Origin: Nocardioidaceae bacterium
Lineage (GTDB): Bacteria; Actinomycetota; Actinomycetes; Propionibacteriales; Nocardioidaceae
NCBI GenBank assembly: GCA_030655315.1
Contig: JAURVT010000042.1
Span: forward strand, 1-64,000
Reading direction: 5' to 3'
DNA: 64,000 nt
The translations under genes and the position numbers were made by a program. This document shows, one piece after another, positions 24,303 to 33,483 of this stretch. The notes beneath the pieces are model-generated. The model ran no database searches, was not told the origin of the DNA, and was given only the letters and a program-made list of their open reading frames with translations. Each line of letters begins with the position of its first letter. Position 1 is the first letter of the stretch.

Positions 24303-25870
24303 TGCTCTTCACCCTCGCCGAGGTCCTCGCCACGCCGTCGTTCCGTCGCGCCGGCGTGGAGGTGGTGCACGGCTCGCCCCGCTCGACCACCGTCCGGTGG
24401 GTGCACTCCTCGGAGGTCTACGAGATGGGTGGCCTGCTGGCCGGCGGCGAGGTGCTGCTGACGTCCGGCCTCGGGCTGCTCGGGCGACCTCCCCTGCAGC
24501 TCACCACGTACGTCGACCGGCTCGTCGACGCGGGCTGCGTGGCTCTCGCGATCGAGCTGGGCCGCTCCTTCGTCACGATGCCGCCCGAGATCGAGGCCGC
24601 GGCACGTCGACGCGGCCTGGTGCTGCTCGCGCTGCACGAGGTGGTGCCGTTCGAGCAGATCGTGGAGGACTTCCACGACCTGGTCGTCGGGCGTCGGGTG
24701 GCGGCGTCCAGGACCTCCGGCCCGGTCTGGCAGGAGCTGCTGGGGATCGTCGTGGCCGGACAGGGGATGGGCACGCTGCTGCGCGCGGTCGGCCGCCTCG
24801 CGGACAGCACGGTCTGGTTCGTCGGCCCGGACGGCACGGTGCTCGAGCGGAGCCGCCCGGGCGACCTCCCCGCCGGGCACCCGACGACGACCGCCGACGT
24901 GCGGGGTCCGCACGGGAGCGTGGGGAGGCTCGTGCTCACCGGCACCGCGACCGACCGTCGCTCGTCGCTGGTGGAGCAGGCGGCCGTCGCCGTCGCGCTC
25001 GAGCTCGGGCGCGCTCCCGCGGCGACCCGCACGCCGTCGGCGGCCCAGGCGGTCGTCACCGAGGTGCTCGCCGGCACGCTGACCTCGGACGCGGCCGTCG
25101 CCTCGGCCTGCCGCGAGGCCGGCTGGGACCCCGACCCGGCTCGGCACGCCGTCGCGGCGGTGCTGGACGTCGACGTGCGCGTCCCGCCGCACGAGCTCGT
25201 GCCGGCCGTGCGCCAGGCGGTGACCCAGCGACTCGGCGCGGGCGTGGTCGGCTGGCAGGGCCACCACGTGGTGGTGATCGGCCCCGGCTGGGTGCGGCCC
25301 GAGCCCGGACGCGTCCGCGACGCGCTCTCGGCCGTGCTCGACGACCTGGGCGGCGAGGGGGCGCCGGTGCACGTCATGGGGGTGGCCGCGCCCGTCGCCG
25401 CGCTCGCGTCGCTGCCGTCCGCGGTCGCCACCGCGCAGGAGGTGACCGGTCTCGCGCGTCGGATCGGGTCGCGCGAGCGGGTCGTCCTGGCCCGCGACCT
25501 CGGTCCGCACCGGATGCTCGCGCGGCTCCCGGCGTCCGAGCTGATGGCCTTCGTGACCGAGCAGGTCGGCGCGCTGATCGCGCACGACGCCGCGCACGGG
25601 ACCGACCTGGTGCGTACCGTCGACGCCTACCTGGCCTCGCGGTCCACCAAGGCCGTCGCCGCCCAGGTGCTCGGGATCAGGCGGCAGTCCCTCTACGCCC
25701 GCATCACCCGGATCGAGTCGCTGCTGGGCGTCCCGCTGGACGACGCCGGCCACCAAGCCGGTCTGGCGCTCGCCATCGCCGGGTGGCGGATGCGCACGGG
25801 TTCGGACCCGCAGGTGTCGTCCCGCGAGCTCACGTCCGCCGTCGCCCCGGCGCCCTCGTCCGCGATCTGA
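24302..25870 (+). CDS. PucR-family transcriptional regulator
   Basis: A 522-residue regulator with the N-terminal PucR ligand domain (residues about 5-125: FTLAEVLATPSFRRAGVEVV, HSSEVYEMGGLLAGGEVLLTSG), a central GGDEF-like region and the C-terminal PucR HTH (AYLASRSTKAVAAQVLGIRRQSLYARI in pieces, about 445-490). The family activates purine and other nitrogen-compound catabolism genes. It is divergent from the cytosine deaminase-permease operon, with 144 bases between starts, and most likely controls it. The stop codon lies inside a long inverted repeat shared with the terminator region. Confidence 0.92.
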   Translation: MLFTLAEVLATPSFRRAGVEVVHGSPRSTTVRWVHSSEVYEMGGLLAGGEVLLTSGLGLLGRPPLQLTTYVDRLVDAGCVALAIELGRSFVTMPPEIEAAARRRGLVLLALHEVVPFEQIVEDFHDLVVGRRVAASRTSGPVWQELLGIVVAGQGMGTLLRAVGRLADSTVWFVGPDGTVLERSRPGDLPAGHPTTTADVRGPHGSVGRLVLTGTATDRRSSLVEQAAVAVALELGRAPAATRTPSAAQAVVTEVLAGTLTSDAAVASACREAGWDPDPARHAVAAVLDVDVRVPPHELVPAVRQAVTQRLGAGVVGWQGHHVVVIGPGWVRPEPGRVRDALSAVLDDLGGEGAPVHVMGVAAPVAALASLPSAVATAQEVTGLARRIGSRERVVLARDLGPHRMLARLPASELMAFVTEQVGALIAHDAAHGTDLVRTVDAYLASRSTKAVAAQVLGIRRQSLYARITRIESLLGVPLDDAGHQAGLALAIAGWRMRTGSDPQVSSRELTSAVAPAPSSAI

Positions 25871-25920
25871 TGCCCTGTGGTGCCCATGGCACCGCGATGA
25901 GGACCACAGGGCATCGGATC
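25864..25920. terminator. 57-nt inverted repeat between the convergent PucR and LLM genes
   Basis: GATCTGATGCCCTGTGGT (25864-25881) pairs with ACCACAGGGCATCGGATC (25903-25920), with a T.G at one position; the loop is 21 bases. It includes the PucR stop codon and lies ahead of the LLM gene end at 25959, so it can serve both convergent transcripts. Confidence 0.65.
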
Positions 25921-25958
25921 GCGGACGGGGGCGCGGCCGGGCGGGCCGAGACGGGCGG

Positions 25959-26960
25959 TCAGGACCAGGCGTCGGCGAGGAGCTCGTAGGAGCGGACGCG
26001 CTCGGCGGCGTCGTGCACCTGCGTGACGACCATGAGCTCGTCGGCCTCGGCCTCCTTGGCGCGGCGCTCGAGGTCGTGCTTCACCTCGGCGGGCGTGCCG
26101 ATGCTGGAGAAGTGCCGGCGGCTGTGGGCGAGGTTGCGCTCCTGCAGCGTCCAGTGGTGCTCGGCCGCCTCCTCGGGCGAGGGCAGCGGCCCCGGGCGGC
26201 CCTGCATGAGCCGGACCATCGACAGGTCGTTGGCCAGGGCCAGCTGCTCGGCCCGCTCGTGGGTGTCGGCGACGATCGCGGCGACGCCCAGCACCACGTG
26301 GGGCTCGGCGCGGCGCGTCGACGGGCGGAACCCGTCGCGGTAGCCGCGGACGGCCTCGGCCGGGTCGGCCGCACCGAAGTGGCCCGCGAACGCGAAGCCG
26401 GTGCCGAAGGCCGCTGCCGCCTGGCCGCCGTACAGGCTGGAGCCGAGGATGAACACCGGCGGCAGGTCGACGTCGTCCGGGATCGCGCGGATCGGCGCGA
26501 AGGGGTGGTCGTCGGGGAAGCCGTCGACGTAGGCGAGCAGCTCGTTGTACTGCTCGGGGAAGTCGTCGGCCGTCAGCGCCTCGCGGCTGCGGCGCAGGGC
26601 GATCGCGGTGAGCTGGTCGGTGCCCGGCGCGCGTCCGAGCCCGAGGTCGATCCGGCCGGGGTGCAGCGCCTCCAGCACGCGGAACGTCTCGGCCACCACC
26701 AGCGGCGACCAGTTGGGCAGCATGATGCCGCCGGACCCGACGCGGATCGTGCTCGTCGCGTTGGCGACGGCCTCGATCAGCACCGTCGGCGACGAGCTGG
26801 CGACGCTGCCGATGTTGTGGTGCTCGGCCAACCAGTACCGCTGGTAGCCGAAGGACTCGGCGGAGCGCGCGAGGTCGAGCGTCTCGGCCAGGGCGGCGGA
26901 GGTGCTGCGTCCGCTCGCGACGGGAGAGAGGTCCAGGACGGAGAGGCCGATGTCGTTCAC
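25959..26960 (-). CDS. LLM class flavin-dependent oxidoreductase
   Basis: A 333-residue luciferase-like monooxygenase beginning VNDIGLSVLDLSPVASG. It has the signature YWLAEHHNIGSVASSSP (active-site region near 41-57), IRVGSGGIMLPNWSPLVVAE and DLGLGRAPGTDQ. These group it with the MsnO8-type LLM oxidoreductases, which use FMNH2 or F420 and molecular oxygen. The GTG at 26960 gives the family length; a longer frame upstream runs into intergenic DNA. No neighbour identifies the substrate. Confidence 0.9.
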   Translation of the reverse strand: MNDIGLSVLDLSPVASGRSTSAALAETLDLARSAESFGYQRYWLAEHHNIGSVASSSPTVLIEAVANATSTIRVGSGGIMLPNWSPLVVAETFRVLEALHPGRIDLGLGRAPGTDQLTAIALRRSREALTADDFPEQYNELLAYVDGFPDDHPFAPIRAIPDDVDLPPVFILGSSLYGGQAAAAFGTGFAFAGHFGAADPAEAVRGYRDGFRPSTRRAEPHVVLGVAAIVADTHERAEQLALANDLSMVRLMQGRPGPLPSPEEAAEHHWTLQERNLAHSRRHFSSIGTPAEVKHDLERRAKEAEADELMVVTQVHDAAERVRSYELLADAWS

Positions 26961-27293
26961 CCCTGGTGCAACGCGCCGGGCCCCGTCCGGATTCCGCGGC
27001 CGGGTCGGGGTGGCGGCACCCCCGTGTCCGCCACCCTCGACCCTGCCGACCGGCCGGGCCGGTCCCTGCTTCCGATTCCCCCCGGGACGGGCCTCGGCCG
27101 CTGTGCACGATCTGCCCCGAGAGGAGTGCGGATCGTGCTGCGTTCGATGAAGGGACGGTGGGGGTCGCCGATCGTGACGCGGGTTCGGGGAACAAATCTC
27201 GTGAGAGGTGAAACAGGGGTGCTCGTCGGCGCCCGGACACCGCCCGGAGCCCACGATTCGGGGACGCCGCACGGGGTCCGCTAGCGTGGAGCG
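26961..27293. other. 333-bp divergent intergenic region, no gene seen
   Basis: This spacer separates the divergent LLM and FemX genes. It contains an 8-bp inverted repeat GCACGATC (27105-27112) / GATCGTGC (27131-27138) and a less GC-rich patch near 27196-27220. TAGCGT (27282-27287) is the likely -10 of femX, six bases before its GTG. I see no supported ORF or known RNA. Confidence 0.5.
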
Positions 27294-28421
27294 GTGACTC
27301 CCGCAGCGCTGACCGTCTCCTCGATCACGCCCGAGGACCACCTCGCCTTCCTGGCCACGCAGCCGAGCGCGAGCTTCCTGCAGACGCCCGCGTGGGCGGC
27401 GGTGAAGCCCGAGTGGCGGGCCGAGTCGATCGGCTGGTTCCGGTCCGGCACGCCCGCGCCGGTCGGGGTCGGGCTGGTGCTGCACCGCCGCCTGCCGCGC
27501 CTCGGCCGCACCCTGGCCTACCTGCCCGAGGGCCCGGTGATCGACTGGCTCGACGGCGACCTCGCCGCCTGGCTCGAGCCGATGCGCGACCACCTGCGGT
27601 CGCAGGGCGCGTTCGGGATCCGGATGGGCCCGCCTGTCGTCACCCGCCGCTGGGACGCCGCGACCATCAAGAAGGCCGTCGCCGACGACGCCCTGCGCTC
27701 GCTGTCCGACGTGCCCGCGACCGTCCAGCACGACGCGGCGCTCGCCGTCCCGTCGACGCTGCGGCGCCTGGGCTGGAAGGAGCTGCCCACCGAGGGCGGG
27801 TTCTCGGCCGGCCAGCCCAAGTACAACTTCCAGCTGCCGCTGGACGGGCTCGGCGAGGACCAGGTCCTCGCCGGGATGAACCAGCTCTGGCGGCGCAACA
27901 TCAAGAAGGCCGCCAAGCAGGGCGTCGAGGTGGTCCAGGGCGACCGCGCGGACCTCGCCGCCTTCCACGCGACCTACGTGGAGACCGCCGAGCGCGATCA
28001 CTTCACCCCCCGTCCGCTCGGCTACTTCGAGACGATGTGGGACGCGCTGCGCGCCGAGGACCCCGACCGGATGCGGCTCTACCTCGCCCGCCACGAGGGC
28101 GACCTCGTCGCCGCGACCACGATGGTGCGCGTCGGGGGCCACGCCTGGTACTCCTACGGCGCCTCCACCACCGCCAAGCGCGACGTCCGCGGGTCCAACG
28201 CGATCCAGTGGCAGATGATCCGCGACGCCATGGCCGCCGGAGCCACCGTCTACGACATGCGCGGCATCACCGACACGCTCGACCCGGCCGACAGCCACGT
28301 CGGGCTGATCCAGTTCAAGGTCGGCACCGGCGGCGAGGCCGTGGAGTACCTCGGTGAGTGGGACCTGCCGATCTCCAAGGTGCTCTACACCGCGTTCGAC
28401 CTCTACATGAAGCGCCGCTGA
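27294..28421 (+). CDS. femX: FemAB-type peptidoglycan bridge-forming aminoacyltransferase
   Basis: A 375-residue protein with the double-GNAT FemABX fold. SFLQTPAWAAVKPEWR near the N terminus, LWRRNIKKAAKQGVEVVQG in the middle, and the C-terminal WYSYGASTTAKRD, GSNAIQWQMIRDAM and YDMRGITDTLDPADSHVGLIQFKVGTGG pattern (in pieces) are diagnostic. Such enzymes add amino acids from aminoacyl-tRNA to the lysine/diaminopimelate side chain of lipid II. The GTG at 27294 lies 6 bases after TAGCGT (leaderless). An alanine-racemase-like gene follows 14 bases later, so the two probably cooperate in cell-wall precursor modification. Confidence 0.92.
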   Translation: MTPAALTVSSITPEDHLAFLATQPSASFLQTPAWAAVKPEWRAESIGWFRSGTPAPVGVGLVLHRRLPRLGRTLAYLPEGPVIDWLDGDLAAWLEPMRDHLRSQGAFGIRMGPPVVTRRWDAATIKKAVADDALRSLSDVPATVQHDAALAVPSTLRRLGWKELPTEGGFSAGQPKYNFQLPLDGLGEDQVLAGMNQLWRRNIKKAAKQGVEVVQGDRADLAAFHATYVETAERDHFTPRPLGYFETMWDALRAEDPDRMRLYLARHEGDLVAATTMVRVGGHAWYSYGASTTAKRDVRGSNAIQWQMIRDAMAAGATVYDMRGITDTLDPADSHVGLIQFKVGTGGEAVEYLGEWDLPISKVLYTAFDLYMKRR

Positions 28422-28435
28422 AGGGCCTGGTCCAG

Positions 28436-29497
28436 ATGACGCTCACGCTCACCGTCGACGGCGACCGCTGGCGCGCCCACCTGCGCCAGGTCGCCGACGC
28501 CAACCCCGGCCTGGTGCCGGTGCTCAAGGGCAACGGGTACGGGTTCGGGCTGCACCGGCTCGCCCGACGCGCCTCCTGGCTCGGCGTCGACACGGTCGCG
28601 GTCGGCACCTACGCCGAGGTGGCCGAGGTGCTCTCGCGCTTCGACGGCGACGTGCTCGTGCTCAGCCCGTGGCGGTCGTTCCTGCCCGAGCTCGCCGAGC
28701 CCGAGGCCTACGACCCCCGGGTCGTCCACACCGTCGGCCGCGTCGCGGACCTCCGGGCCCTCGGCGAGGCGGCGCCCGCCGGCACCCGCGTCGTCCTCGA
28801 GGGCGTCACCTCGATGGCCCGCCACGGCCTGGACCGCCACGCGCTGTCCGACGCGGCGGCGGCGCTCGGTCGGCTGCGCCTGGTCGGGTTCGCCGTGCAC
28901 CTGCCCATGACGGGCGGACACCTCGACGAGACCGACCGCTGGGCCGCCGCCGTCGAGGCCTCCCAGCTGGCCGGGAGGTTCGAGGGACGGCCGCAGCTGT
29001 TCGTGTCGCACCTCGGCGCCGGCGAGCTCGCCACGCTGCGCGAGCGTCGACCCGGCCTTGACGTGCGTCCGCGCGTCGGCACCCAGCTCTGGCTCGGCGA
29101 CCGCGGCGCGCTGCGCGTGCGGGCCCAGGTGCTCGACGCCCACGAGGTCGAGCGCGGCGAGCGGATCGGCTACCGGCAGCGTCCGATGCCGGTCGGCGGG
29201 ACCCTGCTCGTCGTGTCCGGCGGCACCACGCACGGCATCGGCCTCGAGGCGCCGACCGCCGCGTCCGGCCTGCGTCAGCGCGCGACGTCGCTCGCCAAGG
29301 GCGGGCTGCAGGCGGCCGGCCTCGCGCTGTCGCCGTTCCGCATCGCCGGCAAGCAGCGCTGGTTCGCCGAGCCGCCCCACATGCAGGCGAGCATGCTCCT
29401 GCTGCCGTCGTCGGTGCCCGTCCCCGCCGTGGGCGACGAGCTCGACGTGCAGGTGCGCTTCACCACCACCCACTTCGACGTGGTCGACATCAGCTGA
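28436..29497 (+). CDS. Alanine racemase-like PLP protein
   Basis: A 353-residue protein with fold-type III PLP-enzyme features: VPVLKGNGYGFGLHRLA supplies Lys31 for the Schiff base; HLPMTGGHLD and FVSHLGAGELATL lie along the barrel; VRPRVGTQLWLGD and GERIGYRQRPM (Tyr246, aligned with the catalytic Tyr of alanine racemase) open the C-terminal domain. It departs from standard Alr in several loops, so the substrate may not be alanine. The ATG at 28436 gives a natural N terminus. It is co-transcribed with femX, suggesting it prepares a D-amino acid or a related wall component. Confidence 0.75.
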   Translation: MTLTLTVDGDRWRAHLRQVADANPGLVPVLKGNGYGFGLHRLARRASWLGVDTVAVGTYAEVAEVLSRFDGDVLVLSPWRSFLPELAEPEAYDPRVVHTVGRVADLRALGEAAPAGTRVVLEGVTSMARHGLDRHALSDAAAALGRLRLVGFAVHLPMTGGHLDETDRWAAAVEASQLAGRFEGRPQLFVSHLGAGELATLRERRPGLDVRPRVGTQLWLGDRGALRVRAQVLDAHEVERGERIGYRQRPMPVGGTLLVVSGGTTHGIGLEAPTAASGLRQRATSLAKGGLQAAGLALSPFRIAGKQRWFAEPPHMQASMLLLPSSVPVPAVGDELDVQVRFTTTHFDVVDIS

Positions 29498-29512
29498 GCG
29501 ACGTGGTCGACG

Positions 29513-30874
29513 TCAGCTGACGGGCAGGACCGGCGGGCGGGCGACGTCGCGGGGCGCGGTGACCACCACGCGCCAGGCGATCCACCAGGTCGCGGCGAGC
29601 CGCAGCAGCAGCCCGGCGACGGCGAGCGGGTCGCTGCCGTCGACGGCCACGGTGGCGCCGACCGCCTGCCAGGCGCCGGTGAGGAACGCGAGCACCTCAA
29701 CGGCCTGCCACAGTCCGATGTCGCGGACGGCCGTCGGTCCGCGGTGCGCGAGCACCACGAACGGCAGCAGCCACAGGCCCTGGGACGCGACCGCGGTCGT
29801 CGAGACCGTCAGCAGCCCGACGAGCGACACCACGACCAGCGCGGCGGGGTCGATCCGGCGTCGCGCCTGGCCCAGCGACACCACGCCCACGAGGACCACC
29901 AGCCAGGCACCGGCGGCGAGCAGGCCCACGCGGCCCGGCTCGAGGTCGAGGCCGGCCGACGCGAGCAGTCCCCACGGGCTGCGCGGGTCGGGGCCCGCGG
30001 TGAGGGCCTGGGTGATCGCGGCGTTGGAGTCGCCCGAGGTCGAGACGAAGGCGACCGTCGAGACGAGCACCCAGGTGACGAAGGCGGTCGCGAGCGTCCG
30101 GGTGGCGACGCGGTCGGCGGTCCGCAGGACCAGGGCGACGAGGGCCACCAGGACCGCGACGGCCAGACCGGCCGTGGCGAGCGCGAGGCCGCAGAGCACG
30201 CCGGCGAGCAGCGGCCGACGCTCGCGCCAGGCCACGAACCCGACCACCGCCAGGGCGACCGGCACGAGCGACCAGTCCGTCAGCCCGCCGAGCACCAGCA
30301 CGGGCGGGGCCGCGAGCCACCACAGGCGGCCGGGCACGCCGGGGTCGGACGGCGCACGTCCGTCGGCGAGGAGCGCGTCGACCTCGCGGCGACGGACGTG
30401 CCGCGCGACCACCGCCACCACCACCCACAGCGCGAGCAGCTGCAGCAGCGTGGCGATCGCGGTGTAGGTCAGGGCCTCCCCGCGCACCTGGGGCTGCGCG
30501 GCCAGCGTCTCGAGGCTCTCGTCGTCGCGACCGGCGAGGTCGCCGCCGCGCAGGGTCCGGGCCACCTCGGCCGTCGTCCACGACAGCACCGCGACCGGCG
30601 CGCTCAGGCCGGACGCGTCGTAGCGGCCCCCGGCGTCGGCGAGCGGCAGGACGCCGTCAGCCAGCCCGAGCCGGACGTAGTCACGCGGGAGATCGGTGGC
30701 ACACAGGCGTGCCTGGTCGCGCGGAGGGTCCCACCAGGCGGCGTCGTCGCCGCCGGCGCACGGCACCGACCGCAGCACCGCCAGCACGCTCGCGACGACC
30801 GCGACCGCGAGGAGGAGCCGGACGGGCGTCCACCAGGGGTGCGGACGCGACCGCACCCCCGACGGACCGAGCAC
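29513..30874 (-). CDS. GT87/DUF2029-like integral membrane protein (Rv0051-type)
   Basis: A 453-residue polytopic membrane protein with about ten hydrophobic segments. An extracytoplasmic region after helix 1 contains [22 protein letters not shown] (in two parts) and many Trp/Arg/Asp residues at helix ends, as in polyprenyl-phosphate-sugar mannosyltransferases. In Mycobacterium tuberculosis a similar membrane protein follows ponA1. Here it starts 8 bases after the class A PBP gene and is convergent with the racemase-like gene. A sugar-transfer role in the envelope is an inference. The GTG at 30874 lacks a clear ribosome site. Confidence 0.65.
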   Translation of the reverse strand: MLGPSGVRSRPHPWWTPVRLLLAVAVVASVLAVLRSVPCAGGDDAAWWDPPRDQARLCATDLPRDYVRLGLADGVLPLADAGGRYDASGLSAPVAVLSWTTAEVARTLRGGDLAGRDDESLETLAAQPQVRGEALTYTAIATLLQLLALWVVVAVVARHVRRREVDALLADGRAPSDPGVPGRLWWLAAPPVLVLGGLTDWSLVPVALAVVGFVAWRERRPLLAGVLCGLALATAGLAVAVLVALVALVLRTADRVATRTLATAFVTWVLVSTVAFVSTSGDSNAAITQALTAGPDPRSPWGLLASAGLDLEPGRVGLLAAGAWLVVLVGVVSLGQARRRIDPAALVVVSLVGLLTVSTTAVASQGLWLLPFVVLAHRGPTAVRDIGLWQAVEVLAFLTGAWQAVGATVAVDGSDPLAVAGLLLRLAATWWIAWRVVVTAPRDVARPPVLPVS

Positions 30875-30882
30875 GGGAGGAC

Positions 30883-33174
30883 CTAGGGCGCCGCGGGCGC
30901 GGGCGGGGCCGGCGGGTCGTTGCCCTCGCCGGTGCCGTTGCCGTTGCCCTCGCCGGTGCCGTTGCCGGCTCCGCCGCCCTCACCGGTGCCGTTGCCGTTG
31001 CCGGCTCCGCCGCCCTCGCCGTTGCCCTCGCCGGTGCCGTTGCCGTCACCACCGTTGCCGCCACCGCCGCCACCGGCGTTGCCCTCGCCGTCACCGTTGC
31101 CGTTGGGGTCCTCGGTCTCCTCGTCGCGGGGACGCGTGGTCTCCTCGTCGTCGCCGTCGTCCCGGTTGCGCTCGGTCTGGCGCGGCGTGTAGCGCGTGGC
31201 CGGCGGGACGTAGCTCGTGCCCTCGGTGGCGCGGATGTTGGCCGCGGGCGGGAACGTGCCGCACGAGTCGCCGTCGATCTCGCCGTCCATGATGTTGGCG
31301 AAGGTGCGGGCGGGGTACTGGCCGCCGAAGAACGGCTGCAGGTAGCCCTCGAGGTCGGCGTTGCCGTTCTTGCCGCGGACGTACATCACCGCGGTGGCCA
31401 TCTTCGGCGTGTAGCCGACGAACCACGACGACGACACCCGCTGCGGCTCGCCCGGCCCGGACTGGAACGTCGCGGTGCCGGTCTTGCCGGCGGTCGGGCA
31501 GATCGTGCGGCCGTTCAGGCCGGTGCCGTCCGCCTGGGTGACGCCCTGCAGGGCCGAGGTCACGTCGGCGGCGACGTCGGCGGAGAAGCCGCGCTCGGTC
31601 TTGACCTCGTGGTCGAACAGGACGTCGCCCTTGGCGTCGGACACCTTGGACACGACGAACCACTCGTGGCGCTGGCCCTCGTTGGCGAAGGTCGAGTAGG
31701 CGTTGGCCATGTCGATGACCGGCACGGGCTCGACGCCGAGCGAGGTGACCGGGACCGACGGGATGCGCTTGATGACGTTCTGCGGGATGCCGGCGTCGCG
31801 GGCGGCCTTGCGGATCTCGGTCGGGCCGTTGTCCATCTGCTCGGTGAGGTCGACGAACGCGGTGTTGATCGACTTCTGCGTGGCGCGGCGCAGGCTCACG
31901 CGGCCGAACGACTCACCGCCGGAGTCGCCCTGGTTGCCGACGGTGTCGTTGCCGACCCGGATCGGCGAGTTGCCGTCGAGGCTGGTGTTCAGGCTGTAGC
32001 CGTTGCGCAGCGCGGCCGCGACGGCGAACGGCTTGAAGGTCGAGCCGGGCTGGGCACCGCTGGTGGCCCAGTTGAGCTGGCTGTCGAGGTAGTCCGGCCC
32101 GCCGTACATGGCCCGGACCGCGCCGGTCTTGACGTCCACCGAGGTGGACGCGACGTGCAGCTGGCCCAGGCCGTCGGGGGCGGTCTCCTTGATCGCCTCG
32201 ACGGTGGCGTTCTGCGCCTTGCGGTTGAAGGTGGTGCGGACGTTCAGCCCGCCGCCGTTGATCTGCGCGTCGGTGAAGCCCTGCTTCTGCAGCTGCAGGT
32301 CGGTGAGGCGGAGCAGGTAGCCCTTGGTGCCACCGAAGCGGCTGCGCTGGGCCTGGTCGGCGAACGCGGGGAGGCGGTCGCCGACCTCGTCGGCCTCGGC
32401 CTGGGTGATCTCCTCGGCCTTGACCATGCCGTCGAGCACGTACTGGTAGCGCTCGAGCAGCCGCTCGCGCGTGGTGTCGGAGCCGAAGGGGTCCATCCCG
32501 CTGGGGGAGTTGACCACCGAGGCGAGCATGGCGCTCTCGTCGACGGACAGGTCGGCGGCGTCCTTGTCGAAGTACTTCTCGGACGCGGCCTGCACGCCGT
32601 AGGCGCCGTTGCCGAAGTAGACGGTGTTGAGGTAGCCCTCGAGGATGTCGTCCTTGGAGAGCTGGTTGTGGATCTTGACCGACAGGATCGCCTCGCGCGC
32701 CTTGCGCTTGAGGGTCTGCTCCTGGGTCAGGTAGAGCACCTTGACGTACTGCTGGGTGATCGTCGACGCGCCCTGCGTGCTGTTGCTCGTGGCGTTGTTG
32801 CGGGCGGCGCGGACGATGCCGCGGATGTCGATGCCGCGGTTGGTGTAGAAGCTGCGGTCCTCGGCGGCGATGATCGCCTGCTGCATGCTGGGCGAGACCT
32901 GGTCGAGCTCGACGTTCTGCCGGTTCTGGACCTCGAACTTGCCGATCGGGGTCTTGCCGTCGGAGTAGAAGACCGTCGTCGTCTGGGTGAGGAACTCCGC
33001 GTTCGCGTCGGGGATGTCGACGTTGCGGTAGATCAGGTACCCGACCACCGCACCGAGCACCGTGACCACCGCACCAGCGATCAGCGTCCACTTGAACGCG
33101 CGGCGCCACAGGGGCGCCTTGGCGCCCTTCGTGCGTCGCGAAGCGGGCTTGCCGTTCTTCACACCAGTGGCCAC
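30883..33174 (-). CDS. ponA: Class A penicillin-binding protein (transglycosylase/transpeptidase)
   Basis: A 763-residue bifunctional wall synthase. Cytoplasmic basic tail, transmembrane helix 29-49, GT51 glycosyltransferase domain with catalytic Glu105 in AAEDRSFY and [11 protein letters not shown] (136-145), then a transpeptidase domain with STFK (Ser378-Lys381), SIN (435-437) and KTGTA (564-568). It polymerises and cross-links peptidoglycan outside the membrane. The C terminus carries about 75 residues of Gly/Asn/Thr/Glu repeats ending PPAPAAP. I use GTG 33174, since the longer N terminus is Arg-rich non-native sequence. Divergent from ino1, as in other actinobacteria. Confidence 0.95.
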   Translation of the reverse strand: MATGVKNGKPASRRTKGAKAPLWRRAFKWTLIAGAVVTVLGAVVGYLIYRNVDIPDANAEFLTQTTTVFYSDGKTPIGKFEVQNRQNVELDQVSPSMQQAIIAAEDRSFYTNRGIDIRGIVRAARNNATSNSTQGASTITQQYVKVLYLTQEQTLKRKAREAILSVKIHNQLSKDDILEGYLNTVYFGNGAYGVQAASEKYFDKDAADLSVDESAMLASVVNSPSGMDPFGSDTTRERLLERYQYVLDGMVKAEEITQAEADEVGDRLPAFADQAQRSRFGGTKGYLLRLTDLQLQKQGFTDAQINGGGLNVRTTFNRKAQNATVEAIKETAPDGLGQLHVASTSVDVKTGAVRAMYGGPDYLDSQLNWATSGAQPGSTFKPFAVAAALRNGYSLNTSLDGNSPIRVGNDTVGNQGDSGGESFGRVSLRRATQKSINTAFVDLTEQMDNGPTEIRKAARDAGIPQNVIKRIPSVPVTSLGVEPVPVIDMANAYSTFANEGQRHEWFVVSKVSDAKGDVLFDHEVKTERGFSADVAADVTSALQGVTQADGTGLNGRTICPTAGKTGTATFQSGPGEPQRVSSSWFVGYTPKMATAVMYVRGKNGNADLEGYLQPFFGGQYPARTFANIMDGEIDGDSCGTFPPAANIRATEGTSYVPPATRYTPRQTERNRDDGDDEETTRPRDEETEDPNGNGDGEGNAGGGGGGNGGDGNGTGEGNGEGGGAGNGNGTGEGGGAGNGTGEGNGNGTGEGNDPPAPPAPAAP

Positions 33175-33483
33175 GGGGTGCAGTCTCCTGTCGTCTCGTC
33201 CGTCCCGACGCCGGGCGCGCGGGCATGGGTGAGCCGCGTGCCAGGTCAGGGGCAACCTCCCCAGTGTGCCGAACGATCGGTGACGAACCGAATCCCGCGG
33301 TGTCCTGGGGCCGACCTCTCATCGGATTCTCAGGCATCCGGGCGGGCACCGCCAGTGCTGCGCGCCGTCCTGCGGGCCACCGGGGTACTGTCCTCGGCAC
33401 ATACATACTGCAGGTTTGTCAGGTCGGTCGCGCCGCGTGGCGCGTCGACGGGCGGGCCGCGCGGACGACGAGGGAGAACAGAC
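33175..33483. promoter_or_regulatory. Divergent control region between the PBP gene and ino1
   Basis: This 309-base spacer holds the promoters of both genes. The clearest element is ACATAC (33403-33408), 5 bases, GTTTGT (33414-33419): an imperfect inverted repeat 65 bases before ino1 that could be an operator. In several actinobacteria a PadR-family gene lies between these two genes; none is present here. A ribosome site GGGAGAA (33472-33478) precedes ino1. No ORF is credible. Confidence 0.4.

Noticed and set aside
30915-31105. Regular short repeats suggestive of a CRISPR array
   Set aside because: Repeats are contiguous, in frame within the PBP coding region, and have no spacers.
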